Shown in pieces: positions 18,255-28,181 of a stretch of DNA of 64,000 bases. The DNA lies in assembly GCF_009769165.1 (NCBI RefSeq), contig NZ_CP043476.1, positions 2,177,001 to 2,241,000 on the forward strand, read 5' to 3'. The notes under the pieces are model-generated. The model was given only the letters and a program-made list of their open reading frames with translations. It did not search any database and was not told the DNA's origin. The stretch is from Xanthomonas hyacinthi. Lineage in GTDB: Bacteria; Pseudomonadota; Gammaproteobacteria; Xanthomonadales; Xanthomonadaceae. The position numbers and the translations under genes were made by a program. Positions within the stretch are counted from its first letter, which is position 1. Each line of letters starts with the position of its first letter.

Positions 18255-18345
18255 CATCCCGGCTGCGCGCTGATCGGTCAGACGGTGATCAACGTGAAGT
18301 CCGGCGGTCGCGGTGCCTGTCGGCGCTGGTCGCCGGCAGCGCGCT
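18255..18345 (+). pseudogene. Second, inverted fragment of the SulP gene
   Basis: On the forward strand the sequence reads [18 protein letters not shown] and, after a one-base frameshift, [11 protein letters not shown]. These match the intact SulP protein ([29 protein letters not shown]). The fragment has the opposite orientation to the complete gene that starts only 0.1 kb away and to the fragment at 16518-16690. The DUF2884 and cupin genes therefore lie between two inverted SulP pieces. Confidence 0.7.
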
Positions 18346-18437
18346 GCGGTCGTGACCCGTGCAGGTCCGCCGCGGGCGACCCGCGCGCGGCGCAAGAGGC
18401 AGCGACGCGGGCATCGCTACAGGCGCCGCCGCACTCC

Positions 18438-20060
18438 TCAATGCAGCGAAGCCGGCCCCGCGTCGTCCCGATGATGCGTGCCCAGGTCTCCGACCATGGC
18501 GGCGCTGGCGGCGTTCAGCCCCACCACCTGCACCTGCGCGCCATGGCGGCGGAACTTCAGCACCACCTTGTCCAGCGCGCCGATGGCGCTGACGTCCCAC
18601 AGATGCGCCTGCGTCAGGTCGAGCGTGACCCGCGCCGGTGCGTGCGCATAGTCGAATGCCAAGGCGAAACTGCCGGCCGAGGCGAAGAACAACTGGCCGC
18701 TGATCCGGTAGGTGTGGCCGCCATCGGCGTCCTCGGTTTTGGCGATGTCCAGCATGCGCCCGACCTTGCGCGCGAAGAACAGCGCCGACAACAGCACGCC
18801 GGTCAGCACGCCGCGCGCCAGGTCGTGGGTGGCCACGGTCACCACCACGGTGGCGAGCATCACCAGGCTGGAGCTCTTCGGGTGCGTGCGCAGTTGCGCC
18901 AGCGAGCGCCAGCTGAAGGTGCCGATCGAGACCATGATCATCACCGCCACCAGCGCCGCCATCGGGATCTGCCGCACCCACGCGCCAGCGAACACCACCA
19001 GCATCAGCAGCACGCTGCCGGCGACCAGCGCCGACAGGCGCCCACGGCCGCCGGATTTCACGTTGATCACCGACTGCCCGATCATCGCGCAACCGGCCAT
19101 GCCGCCGATCAGCCCGCTGGCGATGTTGGCCGTGCCCTGGCCGATGCATTCGCGGTTCTTGCCGCTGGGGGTGTCGGTCATGTCGTCGACGATCTGCGCG
19201 GTCATCATCGATTCCAGCAGGCCGACCATCGCCAGCGTCGCCGACACCGGGAACACGATTTTCAACGTCTCCAACGTCCATGGCACGTCCGGCAGCAGGA
19301 ACGTCGGCAGGCTGTCGGGCAACTGGCCCTTGTCGCCCACGGTGGGCACCACGATGCCGAAGTACAGCGCCAGTCCGGTCAGCAGCACGATCGCCACCAG
19401 CGGCGGCGGCAATGCGAGCGTGCGCGTCCAGCGGTGACCGAGCAGCAGGGCGGCGGCACCGATCGCCGCCACGGCGTACAGCGCACGCGCATCGAGGCTG
19501 CCGGCGGTCAGCGCGGCGCCCAGTACCAGCAGCCACAGGCCGAGTCCGGCGAAGGTGCGCTGCGACAGCCACGGCAGGCCGTAGATCACCAGCAGGCCCA
19601 GCGCCACCAGCGGATACACCAGGGTCGGCACGCCGATCAGCTCGGGCAGCTGCGCCATGAAGATCAGGATCGCCAGCGCGTTGACGAAGCCGGTGATCAC
19701 CGAGCGCGAGACGAAGCGCATCAACGCGCCGAGCTTCAGCACGCCGGCGAGGATCTGCAGTACGCCGGTCAACAGCGTCGCTGCGAGCAGGTAGTGCAGG
19801 CCGTGCTCCTTGACCAGGCCGACCATCAGCAGCGCCATCGCGCCGGTCGCGGCGGAGATCATGCCGGGCCGGCCGCCGACGAAGGCGATCACCACGCAGA
19901 TGCAGAACGAGGCGTACAGCCCGATCTTGGGATCGACTCCGGCGATGATGGAGAAGGCGATGGCTTCGGGGATCAGCGCCAGCGCCACGACCAGACCGGC
20001 GAGCACGTCGCCACGGAGGTTGCCGAACCATTGCTGGCGCAGCGGGGGATGGAGATTCAC
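18438..20060 (-). CDS. SulP-family anion transporter with STAS domain
   Basis: 540 residues from a GTG at 20058-20060, preceded by CAGGAGCG; a longer reading to 20159 adds unlikely residues. An inner-membrane protein with about 10-12 helices. The SulP region includes [40 protein letters not shown] and the conserved [16 protein letters not shown]. The C-terminal STAS domain (about 430-530) has [20 protein letters not shown]. SulP proteins carry sulfate, bicarbonate or dicarboxylates; the substrate here cannot be told. Two broken fragments of the same gene lie downstream at 16.5 and 18.3 kb. Confidence 0.93.
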   Translation of the reverse strand: MNLHPPLRQQWFGNLRGDVLAGLVVALALIPEAIAFSIIAGVDPKIGLYASFCICVVIAFVGGRPGMISAATGAMALLMVGLVKEHGLHYLLAATLLTGVLQILAGVLKLGALMRFVSRSVITGFVNALAILIFMAQLPELIGVPTLVYPLVALGLLVIYGLPWLSQRTFAGLGLWLLVLGAALTAGSLDARALYAVAAIGAAALLLGHRWTRTLALPPPLVAIVLLTGLALYFGIVVPTVGDKGQLPDSLPTFLLPDVPWTLETLKIVFPVSATLAMVGLLESMMTAQIVDDMTDTPSGKNRECIGQGTANIASGLIGGMAGCAMIGQSVINVKSGGRGRLSALVAGSVLLMLVVFAGAWVRQIPMAALVAVMIMVSIGTFSWRSLAQLRTHPKSSSLVMLATVVVTVATHDLARGVLTGVLLSALFFARKVGRMLDIAKTEDADGGHTYRISGQLFFASAGSFALAFDYAHAPARVTLDLTQAHLWDVSAIGALDKVVLKFRRHGAQVQVVGLNAASAAMVGDLGTHHRDDAGPASLH

Positions 20061-20160
20061 GAGAAAACGCTCCTGACGCCGCGCCCGTCGCAGGGCGGCG
20101 CTACACGAAATGGAAAGCCAGAAAACCCGAGTCCCGCAGGGGGACGGCGTGAAGAACAAG

Positions 20161-20512
20161 GCGCGGGTGTCAGGGTGGCGTCATGTCGTGGCGTGGGGAG
20201 CGGAGGAACGCGCGCGGCGATGCGTGCCACGCCAGTATAGAACACTCGTGCCATGCCGGTTTTGGGCTGCTTCGCAGTTGTGCGTGCTGTGCATGGCGCT
20301 GTGCTGGTGGGGCGCTGTGCATGGCAGGCATGCGGCCGCATAGCGATCAGCAGGAAGCCGGCCTGGACGGCCACTCGCAGCCGATGGCATGCTTGCCCGG
20401 GTCGAGCCGCGGAACGCGTCGTCCCATTGCCGGAGCCGATGCGGCGCACAATCTCCCCACGATTTGCGCGCAGAATGCGCCGATCAGACTGCGCCACATG
20501 GAGCGCCGGCGA
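20161..20512. other. Gap upstream of the SulP gene, no gene seen
   Basis: About 350 bp between the divergent SulP and hypothetical genes, presumably carrying their promoters. No clear promoter, palindrome or RNA was recognised. Open frames here are antisense or composition artefacts. Confidence 0.5.
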
Positions 20513-20932
20513 ATGAACGATTTACGCATCGACCGTGTCGACGCTGCCTTGTCCGCGCTGGACCAGGCCGACCCGCAGCGCAAGGCGGCGTTGTGGCAGT
20601 GGGCGTATCTGGAAATGCTGCACGAGACCCTGAGCGCGCTGCATCAGCTGGCGCATCGGGTCGGCGTGGCCGAGCTGGTCGCCGATGCCTGGCTGGCGCC
20701 GGTGGACGTGATCGCGTTGGAACAACCGTTCCTGGACCGTGCCACGCTGGCCGACCCGCGTGTGCAGGGGTTCGCGCTGGCGCTGGCCGAGGCATCCTCG
20801 CGCCAGTCGCGCGCCGAGTTGTGGCGCAGCACGTATGCCGGTGCGGTGCAGGCGACGCTGCAGGGCATGCAGGCGCTGGCCGGCAAGCACCGGATCGACG
20901 CGCAGGTCGCTGCGCCGTTGTCGCCAGCCTGA
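20513..20932 (+). CDS. Hypothetical protein, mainly helical
   Basis: 139 residues from the ATG at 20513; an ATG at 20498 would add MERRR. The protein is almost all helix (ALWQWAYLEMLHETLSALHQ, LEQPFLDRATLADPRVQGFA, TYAGAVQATLQGMQALAGKH). It has no signal peptide, membrane segment or known motif. I do not recognise the family. Codon usage is that of a real gene in this genome. Confidence 0.65.
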   Translation: MNDLRIDRVDAALSALDQADPQRKAALWQWAYLEMLHETLSALHQLAHRVGVAELVADAWLAPVDVIALEQPFLDRATLADPRVQGFALALAEASSRQSRAELWRSTYAGAVQATLQGMQALAGKHRIDAQVAAPLSPA

Positions 20933-21103
20933 TCGCCTCGACGCCGTTCACGCCTGGAGCCCGCAATGACGCGCGGTGTCGTTGGTGCGCGCTTGCGAGG
21001 GAGGATGCAGGCGCTTCCATCTTCGGCAGCTCGATGCATTGCCGACGCGCCAGGCACGCGGCGTTCACCATGGCGCAACGCTATCTCCGACAGCCTTGGT
21101 CGC

Positions 21104-21316
21104 ATGGCCGACCTACCCCGCCATCCGCCTTCGCCATCGACCGTCGCGTATCCAGCACCGCTTGCGCGCGACACGCCTGCCGATGCTTCGGGTAGCACGG
21201 AGGCGCGTGCTTGGTGCCGGCAATTGCGCGCCGCGTTGCCACGCTGGCTGCTCGCCGTGCTGTCGCTGCTCGGCCTGGGTGCGGCCCAGCCGCTGTTCTG
21301 GTACGCCCGTGCTTGA
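21104..21316 (+). CDS. Possible small membrane protein
   Basis: 70 residues, beginning MADLPRHPPSPSTVAYPAP and ending with a hydrophobic helix (WLLAVLSLLGLGAAQPLFWY). No good ribosome binding site is seen and no family is recognised. It precedes the DUF3182 gene by 31 bp. It may be a real small protein or just an open frame. Confidence 0.3.
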   Translation: MADLPRHPPSPSTVAYPAPLARDTPADASGSTEARAWCRQLRAALPRWLLAVLSLLGLGAAQPLFWYARA

Positions 21317-21347
21317 CCTCCTGTCCTCCTCGAGCGGAGTACCGCGC

Positions 21348-22439
21348 ATGGCGCCATCTGCCGCACACGACCATGTCCGTCGCTGCAGCGTACGCACGCA
21401 TCCGCCCGGCGGGCACGAGGCCGCCACGCATGCCTGGATCGCCGCCGAAGTGGCGCGGCTGATGCGCCTGCCGTTGCAGGATGCGAGTGCGGCACAGCGC
21501 GGTTTCTACGTGCCGGACGACACCTTGACCGCCGCACAGGCGCAGCACCTGGGCGTGCGCGTGGCGGCCGACCTGCTCGGTGGCGTGGTGCCGCATGCAT
21601 TCGTCGCCACCAAGGCGATCAGCCATCCGTTGGTCGATCCCGGCGCGGCCGCGCCGCAGGGCTGGAACCATGCGCTCGGCGCCGCATTGGCCGCGGCGAC
21701 GGTGCCCGGCTACACCGCGTTCGCGGCGGCCGATGCGCGCACGGCGTATGCGCGCCTGTGCGGCGGCGGCCAGGTGCGATTGAAGTTGCCGCATGGCATC
21801 GCCGGGCAGGGCCAGCTGTTGCTGCACGACGCGCCCGCATTGGATACCGCGCTGGACGCAGCGGCGGCGACGGATCTGGCGCAGCAGGGCGTGGTGCTGG
21901 AACGGCAGCTGGACCGCTCGACCACCTTCAGCGTCGGCGAAGTGGACTGCGCCGGCATGACCATCGCCTACTACGGCACGCAATCGGCCACCGCGGACGG
22001 CGCCGGCCACGAGACCTACGGCGGCTCGCACCTGTTCGTGATCCGCGGCACGCTGGATGCGCTGCTCGAACGCGCGTTGCCGCCGCCGCAGCGCGAGGCG
22101 GTGCTGAAGGCGCGCCACTACGATCGCTGCATCGCGCAGGCCTATCCCGGCTTCTACGCATCGCGCCGCAACTACGATGTGATCGACGGCATCGCCCAGG
22201 ACGGCACGCGCCTGCGCGGCGTGCTCGAGCAGTCCTGGCGCATCGGCGGGGCGACGCCGGCGGAACTGGCCGCGATCGCTGCCTTCCAGCGCGAACCGGC
22301 GCTGCACGCGGTGGTCGCGGCCACCGTCGAGCGCTACGGCGCGGCGGCTCTGCCGGCCGGCGCCGAGGTCTACTACACGGGCGAGGATCCGCGCGTGGGC
22401 CGCCTGACCAAGTACCGCTATGCGAGCGTTGCAGACTGA
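21348..22439 (+). CDS. DUF3182 family protein
   Basis: 363 residues. The pattern [20 protein letters not shown], then [40 protein letters not shown], and [20 protein letters not shown] followed by [20 protein letters not shown], is that of DUF3182. The overall form (substrate-like charged strands, glycine loops) is reminiscent of ATP-grasp proteins, but the function is unknown. The alpha/beta-hydrolase gene follows 2 bp after its stop, so the two are translated from one message. Confidence 0.82.
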   Translation: MAPSAAHDHVRRCSVRTHPPGGHEAATHAWIAAEVARLMRLPLQDASAAQRGFYVPDDTLTAAQAQHLGVRVAADLLGGVVPHAFVATKAISHPLVDPGAAAPQGWNHALGAALAAATVPGYTAFAAADARTAYARLCGGGQVRLKLPHGIAGQGQLLLHDAPALDTALDAAAATDLAQQGVVLERQLDRSTTFSVGEVDCAGMTIAYYGTQSATADGAGHETYGGSHLFVIRGTLDALLERALPPPQREAVLKARHYDRCIAQAYPGFYASRRNYDVIDGIAQDGTRLRGVLEQSWRIGGATPAELAAIAAFQREPALHAVVAATVERYGAAALPAGAEVYYTGEDPRVGRLTKYRYASVAD

Positions 22440-22441
22440 CC

Positions 22442-23329
22442 ATGGAAACCAAGCTCTCCAGCATCGATATCGCGGTGGACGGCGCCGCCTTGAGCGGCAC
22501 CTTGCTGACCCCGACCAACGGCATGCCCGGCGTGCTGTTCGTGCATGGCTGGGGCGGCAATCAGCATCACAACCTGGTGCGCGCGCGCGAAGCGGTCGGC
22601 CTGGGCTGCGTGTGCCTGACCTTCGACCTGCGCGGCCACGAAGGCCTGGCCTCGATGCGCGAGACGGTGACCCGCGCGCAGAATCTGGACGACATCAAGG
22701 CGGCCTACGACCGCCTGGTGGATTGCCCGCAGGTGGACCCGGAGTCGATCGCGGTGGTGGGCCTGAGCTACGGCGGCTATCTCGCCTCGCTGCTGACCCT
22801 GGAACGGCCGGTGGAATGGCTGGCGCTGCGGTCGCCGGCGCTGTACAAGGACGCGCACTGGGATGGCCCGAAGGTGGCGCTGAACCAGGATCCGGAGCTG
22901 ATGCCGTACCGGCACCGCGCGGTGGCGCCGGCCGACAACCTTGCGCTGGCCGCGTGCCAGCGCTTCCGCGGCGACGTGCTGCTGGTCGAGGCCGAGCAGG
23001 ACGCGATCGTGCCGGGGCAGGTGCTGAAGAACTACGCCGCGGCGTTCTCCAATGCGCGTTCGCTGACCTCGCGGGTGATCAAGGGCGCCGACCACGCGCT
23101 GACCCGCAAGGAACACCAGCTCGAATACACCCGCTATCTGATCGACTGGCTCACCGAGATGGTGGTCGGGCGCCGCGTGGCGCTGGCCAAGAACGTGGTC
23201 GAGCGGCGCAAGCAGCAGCTCAAGATCGCGCAAGGCGATGCGGCCACATCGCCCGGCCAGGGGTCGAAGGAGTTCCAGGGCCGCATCGAGGCCAAGGAAC
23301 GCACGTCCGACGCGCCGCCGTCGCGGTGA
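22442..23329 (+). CDS. Alpha/beta hydrolase of dienelactone-hydrolase type
   Basis: 295 residues, cytoplasmic. The fold is clear: the oxyanion stretch [24 protein letters not shown], the nucleophile elbow GLSYGGYLA (Ser), [14 protein letters not shown] with the acid residue and GADHAL with the catalytic His. The last 40 residues are charged and probably disordered ([20 protein letters not shown]). It is the second gene of the pair with DUF3182. The substrate is unknown. Confidence 0.88.
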   Translation: METKLSSIDIAVDGAALSGTLLTPTNGMPGVLFVHGWGGNQHHNLVRAREAVGLGCVCLTFDLRGHEGLASMRETVTRAQNLDDIKAAYDRLVDCPQVDPESIAVVGLSYGGYLASLLTLERPVEWLALRSPALYKDAHWDGPKVALNQDPELMPYRHRAVAPADNLALAACQRFRGDVLLVEAEQDAIVPGQVLKNYAAAFSNARSLTSRVIKGADHALTRKEHQLEYTRYLIDWLTEMVVGRRVALAKNVVERRKQQLKIAQGDAATSPGQGSKEFQGRIEAKERTSDAPPSR

Positions 23330-23418
23330 GCCACCGGCACGAGGCGCGGCGCGAGGGTTTGCGCACCGCGCTGCAGTGTGCAGCGCGACCATTCTTCCCG
23401 GCGCGCCCGCGGGTGCCG

Positions 23419-23736
23419 TCAATGACTGCGGCCGGATTGCTCCAAATGGTGCCAGGCATGGCGGACCAGCCAGCGCGCTTCGTCCCACGGCACCGACAGC
23501 GACGGTGCCAGGTGGTGATAGGACTCCTGCAGCACGCGGTACAGCTGCGCCTCGGTGGCGCGCGGATAGGCCAGATAGACGTCGTAGCCCATCTTCAGCA
23601 GCGAGGCGTAGTCGGAGAAGCCATGGTGACCGAGGCGGCCATTGGCATGGGCACGCCGCCAATAGGCCATTTCGGCATCCAGATCGACGACGGGACGCGC
23701 GTGGGCAGGACGAGCGAGAGCGGAAGCGGTCTGCAT
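23419..23736 (-). CDS. Conserved hypothetical protein
   Basis: 105 residues from the ATG at 23734-23736, which is preceded by GGAG. The protein has a short disordered N-terminus and then a compact helical domain with many aromatic residues (AEMAYWRRAHANGRLGHHGF, SDYASLLKMGYDVYLAYP, WDEARWLVRHAWHHLEQSG). It resembles small conserved Xanthomonas proteins of unknown function. No localisation signal is seen. Confidence 0.65.
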   Translation of the reverse strand: MQTASALARPAHARPVVDLDAEMAYWRRAHANGRLGHHGFSDYASLLKMGYDVYLAYPRATEAQLYRVLQESYHHLAPSLSVPWDEARWLVRHAWHHLEQSGRSH

Positions 23737-23760
23737 GGGTAGGACTCCTCTCGAGGCCAC

Positions 23761-24129
23761 CCCCCTGTCGCTCCGATCCTAGCGGATATTTCCGGCGATG
23801 TGCGCCGACGGGGACGACATTGCGCGCGCATTGCTGAACCGATCAGCGAGATGAGCGGGCAGGTGCCTTGGAAGCGTTTGCAACGCGGCGTTTGCAATGC
23901 GGCGCTGCGTCCCGGCGCGCCGGTTGCGACGTCGCGTAGCGCGACGGGACGCCTTGCGCGCGCCCGACGCCTCGGCTGCGGTTGCAGGCCGGTCGTTGTG
24001 GCGATGGCAAGACCGCCGGTCCCAGCATTGCAGCGCCGCGATGGTTTGTGGCAGCGCTGCAATGCGGCTGTTGCGTCAGGCGTGCCGGCGCCGCTTCGCA
24101 GATGCTTGCTGCCGGCGCGCGTCTCGGCC
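23761..24129. other. Gap with repeated GCAATGCGG-like words, no gene
   Basis: About 370 bp between the hypothetical gene and the end of dkgB. Related words such as TTTGCAATGCGGCGCTGC and GCAGCGCTGCAATGCGG recur on both strands, giving a few weak inverted repeats. No gene, promoter or terminator could be supported. Confidence 0.4.
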
Positions 24130-24933
24130 TCAGTCCCAGTCCGGCGCGATGCCGGCCGGGTTCGCCAGGCGCTCGCCACGGTCCAGCGTGGCGATCTGCG
24201 CCATGTCCTCGGCGTCCAGGCGCAGCGATTGCGCGAGCAGATTGCTGGCCAGGTTCTCGCGCTTGGTCGAGGACGGGATCACCGCATAGCCCTGCTGCAA
24301 TGCCCAGGCCAATGCCACCTGCGCCGGGGTGGCGGCGTGGCGCGCGGCGATCGCGGCGATCACCGGATCCTGCAGCACCTTGCCGTAGGCCAGGGTCATG
24401 TACGAGGTGACATGGATGCCCTGCTCGTGCAGGAAGCCGATCAGCTTGCGGTTCTGCAGGTAGGGATGCACTTCGATCTGCTGGGTGGCGATGGCCTCGG
24501 CGCCGAGGATCGCGATCGCCTGCCTGGTCAGCGCGATGGTGAAGTTGGACAGGCCGATCCGGCGGGTCAGCCCCTGTTCGCGGGCGGCGGCCAGCGCATG
24601 CAGGTACTCGGCCATCGGCACCGCATCGCGCGGCGATGGCCAGTGCACCAGGGTCAGGTCCACGTAGTCGCTGCGCAGCTTGTCCAGGCTCTGCCGCAGG
24701 CTCGGCAGCAATGCGTCGGTGGCCAGCTTGTCGGTCCACACCTTGGTGGTGACGAACAGGTCCGCGCGCGGCATGCCGGAGGCGGCGATGGCCTGGCCGA
24801 CCTCGGCTTCGTTGCCGTAGATCTGCGCGGTGTCGATGGCGCGGTAGCCCAGTTCGAGCGCGTTGCGGACCGAGTCGATGACGACCTGGTCCTTGAGCCG
24901 GAACGTCCCCAGGCCGAAAGCGGGAATGCGCAT
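24130..24933 (-). CDS. dkgB: 2,5-diketo-D-gluconate reductase B (aldo/keto reductase)
   Basis: 267 residues, the length of DkgB. NADPH-dependent reductase acting on 2,5-diketogluconate and small aldehydes such as methylglyoxal. The tetrad is visible: Asp in [17 protein letters not shown] with its Tyr, Lys in [11 protein letters not shown] and His in [14 protein letters not shown]. The C-terminal cofactor motif [15 protein letters not shown] and the ending are close to E. coli DkgB. The ATG at 24931-24933 is used. It stands alone, with a broken MFS gene behind it. Confidence 0.92.
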   Translation of the reverse strand: MRIPAFGLGTFRLKDQVVIDSVRNALELGYRAIDTAQIYGNEAEVGQAIAASGMPRADLFVTTKVWTDKLATDALLPSLRQSLDKLRSDYVDLTLVHWPSPRDAVPMAEYLHALAAAREQGLTRRIGLSNFTIALTRQAIAILGAEAIATQQIEVHPYLQNRKLIGFLHEQGIHVTSYMTLAYGKVLQDPVIAAIAARHAATPAQVALAWALQQGYAVIPSSTKRENLASNLLAQSLRLDAEDMAQIATLDRGERLANPAGIAPDWD

Positions 24934-24999
24934 GCGATGACTCCTTGCGAAATAAGGAAGGGGGAGCAAATGCGGGTTTCAGTATGCGGGCGCAGCGGC

Positions 25000-25175
25000 G
25001 CCTGCGCGACCACGGACACCTGCAGGTCGGGCACATTGCCGAACGCGACCACGCCCCAGGCCAGCACCGTCGCCGGCACCCGCCAGCGCTTGCCGGCGGT
25101 GACGCCGAGTGCGAGCAGCACCAGGGTCGGCAACGCGAAGATCAGGGTCGGCGCGGCGATCGGGCCGCAGCGTCG
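25000..25175 (-). pseudogene. Fragment of an MFS (sugar/drug efflux) transporter
   Basis: The reverse strand encodes APTLIFALPTLVLLALGVTA then VPATVLAWGVVAFGNVPDLQ and VSVVAQA. This is the pattern of the tenth-eleventh helix region of AraJ-like MFS efflux proteins. Nothing of the gene's other parts is present, and the frame ends 20 residues later. It lies immediately upstream of dkgB, so a deletion probably joined the two. Confidence 0.6.
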
Positions 25176-25642
25176 CCGGTGCGCTGCGCGGCACGTCGCG
25201 GCACGAACGCCGGGAAGATGGGGGCGACCAGGCCAACCCAGCCCCCAGGAGCCCCGGATGAACCTCCATAAACGTGCCCGTTCGACGCCTCGAGGTCGCG
25301 CCCTGCTCGTTCAGCGCATTCTCCAAGAGGGCTCGCGTCCGGTCCGGGAGCCGGAATCGCTGCGCCATGTACGCACGCAACGCGTGCGGTTGCGCTCGTT
25401 CGATGGCCGTCGATCGCCGGCTCGATCGCTGGTCGAGCGAAGCGCTCCGGCATCGGGCACGTCGCCATCGCCGACGCATGCGCAGCGGATTGGCAAAGAC
25501 CCGGTTCCAGTTCTGGTGTTTTGGTTTCGGCGCGATGCGGCCTGCTAGGCTCGCGGTGCGTCCTCCAGCAGCCAGGCACTTACTTTCCGGTAACTGGGTA
25601 GCGCCCGCGATCAAGCCATTTCCCACGACCGGAGCCATCGAA
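25176..25642. other. Gap without a recognisable gene
   Basis: About 470 bp between the MFS fragment and the SnoaL-like gene. An open frame joined in phase to the next gene runs through it, but its composition is Arg-rich and unlike protein. I see no RNA, terminator or repeat. The promoter of the SnoaL-like gene should be in the last 100 bp. Confidence 0.4.
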
Positions 25643-26131
25643 ATGAACATCCGCCTGCATGCGTATCTGCTCGCCTTGCTGCTCGCGTTCCCCGCTGCCG
25701 CCGCGTTCGCGCAAACCGCGGTCACCGCCAATCCCGACCACCAGCAGCTGCTGCAGGGGTCGGATCGGCGGACCACGGCGAACAAGCACACGGTCTACGA
25801 CTTCTGGCGCATCGTGTTCGAAGCCGGGCACACCGAGGACGCGCCGAGGTACATGGCCAAGGACTATATCCAGCACAATCCGACCGTGGCCAACGGCCGC
25901 GACGCATTCCTGCAGTTCCTGACCGCGTTCGTCAAACCGCAGCCGATCAAGCCGCGCGTGCAGCTGCCGCTGGTGGCGATCCTTGCCGAGGGCGACTACG
26001 TGACCCTGGTGTCGGTACGCACGCTGCCCGATCCCAAGGACGCGACCAAGACCTACACGACCACCTGGTTCGACATGTTCCGCATCCAGAACGGCAAGAT
26101 CCAGGAGCATTGGGACCCGGCGACCAAGTGA
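25643..26131 (+). CDS. Exported SnoaL-like (NTF2 fold) protein
   Basis: 162 residues. The ATG at 25643 follows GGAGCCATCGAA, and a signal peptide begins there (MNIRLHAYLLALLLAFPAAA, cleavage after AFA). The mature part is a SnoaL-like polyketide-cyclase fold: YMAKDYIQHNPTVANGRDAF, EGDYVTLVSVRTLPDPKDAT, and FDMFRIQNGKIQEHWDPAT at the end. Such periplasmic proteins often carry the 'nuclear transport factor 2 family' label, without a known reaction. Confidence 0.85.
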   Translation: MNIRLHAYLLALLLAFPAAAAFAQTAVTANPDHQQLLQGSDRRTTANKHTVYDFWRIVFEAGHTEDAPRYMAKDYIQHNPTVANGRDAFLQFLTAFVKPQPIKPRVQLPLVAILAEGDYVTLVSVRTLPDPKDATKTYTTTWFDMFRIQNGKIQEHWDPATK

Positions 26132-26281
26132 CATGGGCCGGGGCGGGCCGTAGCGGCGCTGCGCCGCTGCGGCACGCAGCGACGGCTCGGCATGTCGGCA
26201 GGGCATGAGGAGGCTAGACTCCCAGACTCCGATCGCGGCCGACGGTCGCGCGCGTCTCCTTCCCTAGCCGACATCGCCGCC

Positions 26282-27061
26282 ATGCCCTTCCTCGAACTTG
26301 TGACGCATCGCCTGCACTACCGCATCGACGGCAGCGAAGGCCGTCCATGGCTGACCTTTTGCAATTCGCTCGGCACCGATCTGCACATGTGGGACGCGCA
26401 GATCGACGCGCTGGCACCGTACTACCGGGTGCTGCGCTACGACCGCCGCGGCCACGGCGCGTCGAGCGCCGCGCCGGGACCGTATCGGATCGAGGACCTG
26501 GCCGGCGATGTGCTGGCGCTGCTCGATGCGCTGTCGGCGGAGCGCACCCATTTCTGCGGCCTGTCGATCGGCGGGCTGACCGGGCAGTGGCTGGGCATCC
26601 ATGCCGGCGCGCGCCTGCACACGCTCACCGTGTGCGCGACCGCGGCCAGGATCGGCACCGAGGATGGCTGGCAGGCGCGCATCGCGCAGGTGCAGGCCGA
26701 CGGACTGGCGCCGCTGCTCGCCGGCACCCGCGAGCGCTGGTTCACCCCGGCCTTCGTCGAGATGCAGCCGGCGACGGTCGAGGCGATCCTGGCGAGCTTC
26801 CTGGATACCGATGCGCAGGCCTATGCCGCGTGCTGCGAAGCGTTGGCCAGCACCGACTTCCGCGGCATCCTGGGCGAGATCGCCACGCCGCTGCTGGCAT
26901 TGGCCGGACACGACGACCCGGTGTGTCCGCCCGACGATCTGCAGGCGATCGCGACGCAGGCGGCGCGCGGCAGCTTCGCCCAGGTGCATGGCCGGCACCT
27001 GTGCAATGTGGAATCGCCGCACGCCTTCAACGACGCGCTGCTGCGCTTCCTGTTGCAATAG
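26282..27061 (+). CDS. pcaD: Alpha/beta hydrolase of 3-oxoadipate enol-lactonase type
   Basis: 259 residues, the length of PcaD. It would open 3-oxoadipate enol-lactone in the beta-ketoadipate pathway. Seen: TFCNSLGTDLHMWDAQIDAL, YDRRGHGASSAAPGPY, nucleophile elbow FCGLSIGGLTGQWLGIHA (Ser), acid in LALAGHDDPVCPP and His in HLCNVESPHAFNDALLRFLL. No other pca gene is close, so a different lactone or ester is possible. The ATG at 26282 is used; the upstream extension looks noncoding. Confidence 0.82.
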   Translation: MPFLELVTHRLHYRIDGSEGRPWLTFCNSLGTDLHMWDAQIDALAPYYRVLRYDRRGHGASSAAPGPYRIEDLAGDVLALLDALSAERTHFCGLSIGGLTGQWLGIHAGARLHTLTVCATAARIGTEDGWQARIAQVQADGLAPLLAGTRERWFTPAFVEMQPATVEAILASFLDTDAQAYAACCEALASTDFRGILGEIATPLLALAGHDDPVCPPDDLQAIATQAARGSFAQVHGRHLCNVESPHAFNDALLRFLLQ

Positions 27062-27134
27062 CCACGGGCAGGGCTGCGGAGACAGTCGCCGCGTGATCGC
27101 GACCGCGCAGCGCAGGCTGTCCAATCCCGAATCC

Positions 27135-28181
27135 CTAATCCCGGCTCTCATCCAGCTTCACCACCAGCTTGCCGAAGTTGCCGCCGCCGAGCATGTCGAT
27201 GAAGGCCTGCGGCGCGTTCTCCAGCCCGTGCACGACATGCTCGCGGTAGCGCACGCGGCCGTCGGCCAGCCATGCGCCCATCTCGCGCAGGAACTCGGGG
27301 TAGAGCTTGACGAAATCGCCGACGATGAAGCCGCGCACCGTCAGCCGCTGACGCAGCACCTGGTTCAGCAGCGCCGGCAGGCGGTCCGGCCCCGGCGGCA
27401 GTTCGCCTCGCTTGTTGTAGGTGGCGATGGTGCCGCACACCGGCACCCGCGCGAAATCGTTGAGCAGCGGCAGCACCGCGTCGAACACGTGGCCGCCGAC
27501 GTTCTCGAAATAGACGTCGATGCCGTCCTGCGCGGCGGCGCGCAGTTGCTCGGCGAAATCCGCGGCGCGATGGTCCAGCGCCACGTCCACGCCCAGTTCC
27601 TCGCGCAGGTAGCGGCATTTGTCGGCGCCGCCGGCGATGGCGATCACTTTCGCGCCGCGCAACCGGGCGATCTGCGCCACGCTGGCGCCGACCGGGCCGG
27701 TGGCGGCGGCGACCGCCAAGGTTTCGCCGCTCTGCGGCTTGCCGATCTCGTGCAGGCCGGCATAGGCGGTGAAACCGGGCATGCCGTAGACGCCGAGCGC
27801 GGTGCTCGGCGGCAGCGGCGACTGCGGATCGAGCTTGCGCCGCAGGCCGGCGCCATCGGCCACCACATGCGTCTGCCAGCCGCCGTTCTGCACCAGCACC
27901 AGATCGCCGGGCTTGAGGTCGGCATGGTGCGATTCCAGCACCTCGGCGACGCTGCTGCCGACCATCACCTCGCCCAGTTGCACCGGCGGCGCGTACGAGG
28001 GCGCATCGCTCATGCGTCCGCGCATATACGGATCCAGCGACAGCCAGCGGTTGCGCAGCAGCACCTGGCCGGGGCCGGGTGCGGCCAGCGGCGCCTGTTC
28101 GATACGGAAATTCTGCGTGGTCGGCGCACCCTGCGGGCGCGAGGCGAGAACCACGCGGGTGGTGTGGGAAGCGGAACTCAT
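27135..28181 (-). CDS. NADP-dependent medium-chain oxidoreductase (YncB/CurA type)
   Basis: 348 residues. An MDR-superfamily reductase of the leukotriene-B4/curcumin reductase branch, which reduces alkenal double bonds with NADPH. Seen: NRWLSLDPYMRGRMSDAPSY, YGMPGFTAYAGLHEIGKPQS, the Rossmann motif VAAATGPVGASVAQIARLRG and DVYFENVGGHVFDAVLPLLN. The start overlaps the stop of the upstream aldo/keto reductase gene by 4 bp (ATGA), so the two form an operon. The frame stays open far upstream, but that part belongs to other genes. Confidence 0.9.
   Translation of the reverse strand: MSSASHTTRVVLASRPQGAPTTQNFRIEQAPLAAPGPGQVLLRNRWLSLDPYMRGRMSDAPSYAPPVQLGEVMVGSSVAEVLESHHADLKPGDLVLVQNGGWQTHVVADGAGLRRKLDPQSPLPPSTALGVYGMPGFTAYAGLHEIGKPQSGETLAVAAATGPVGASVAQIARLRGAKVIAIAGGADKCRYLREELGVDVALDHRAADFAEQLRAAAQDGIDVYFENVGGHVFDAVLPLLNDFARVPVCGTIATYNKRGELPPGPDRLPALLNQVLRQRLTVRGFIVGDFVKLYPEFLREMGAWLADGRVRYREHVVHGLENAPQAFIDMLGGGNFGKLVVKLDESRD

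Noticed and set aside
18285..20240. A 651-codon forward frame antisense to the SulP gene
   Set aside because: Composition (Gln, His, Arg-rich) is that of an antisense shadow, and the reverse strand holds a clear SulP protein.
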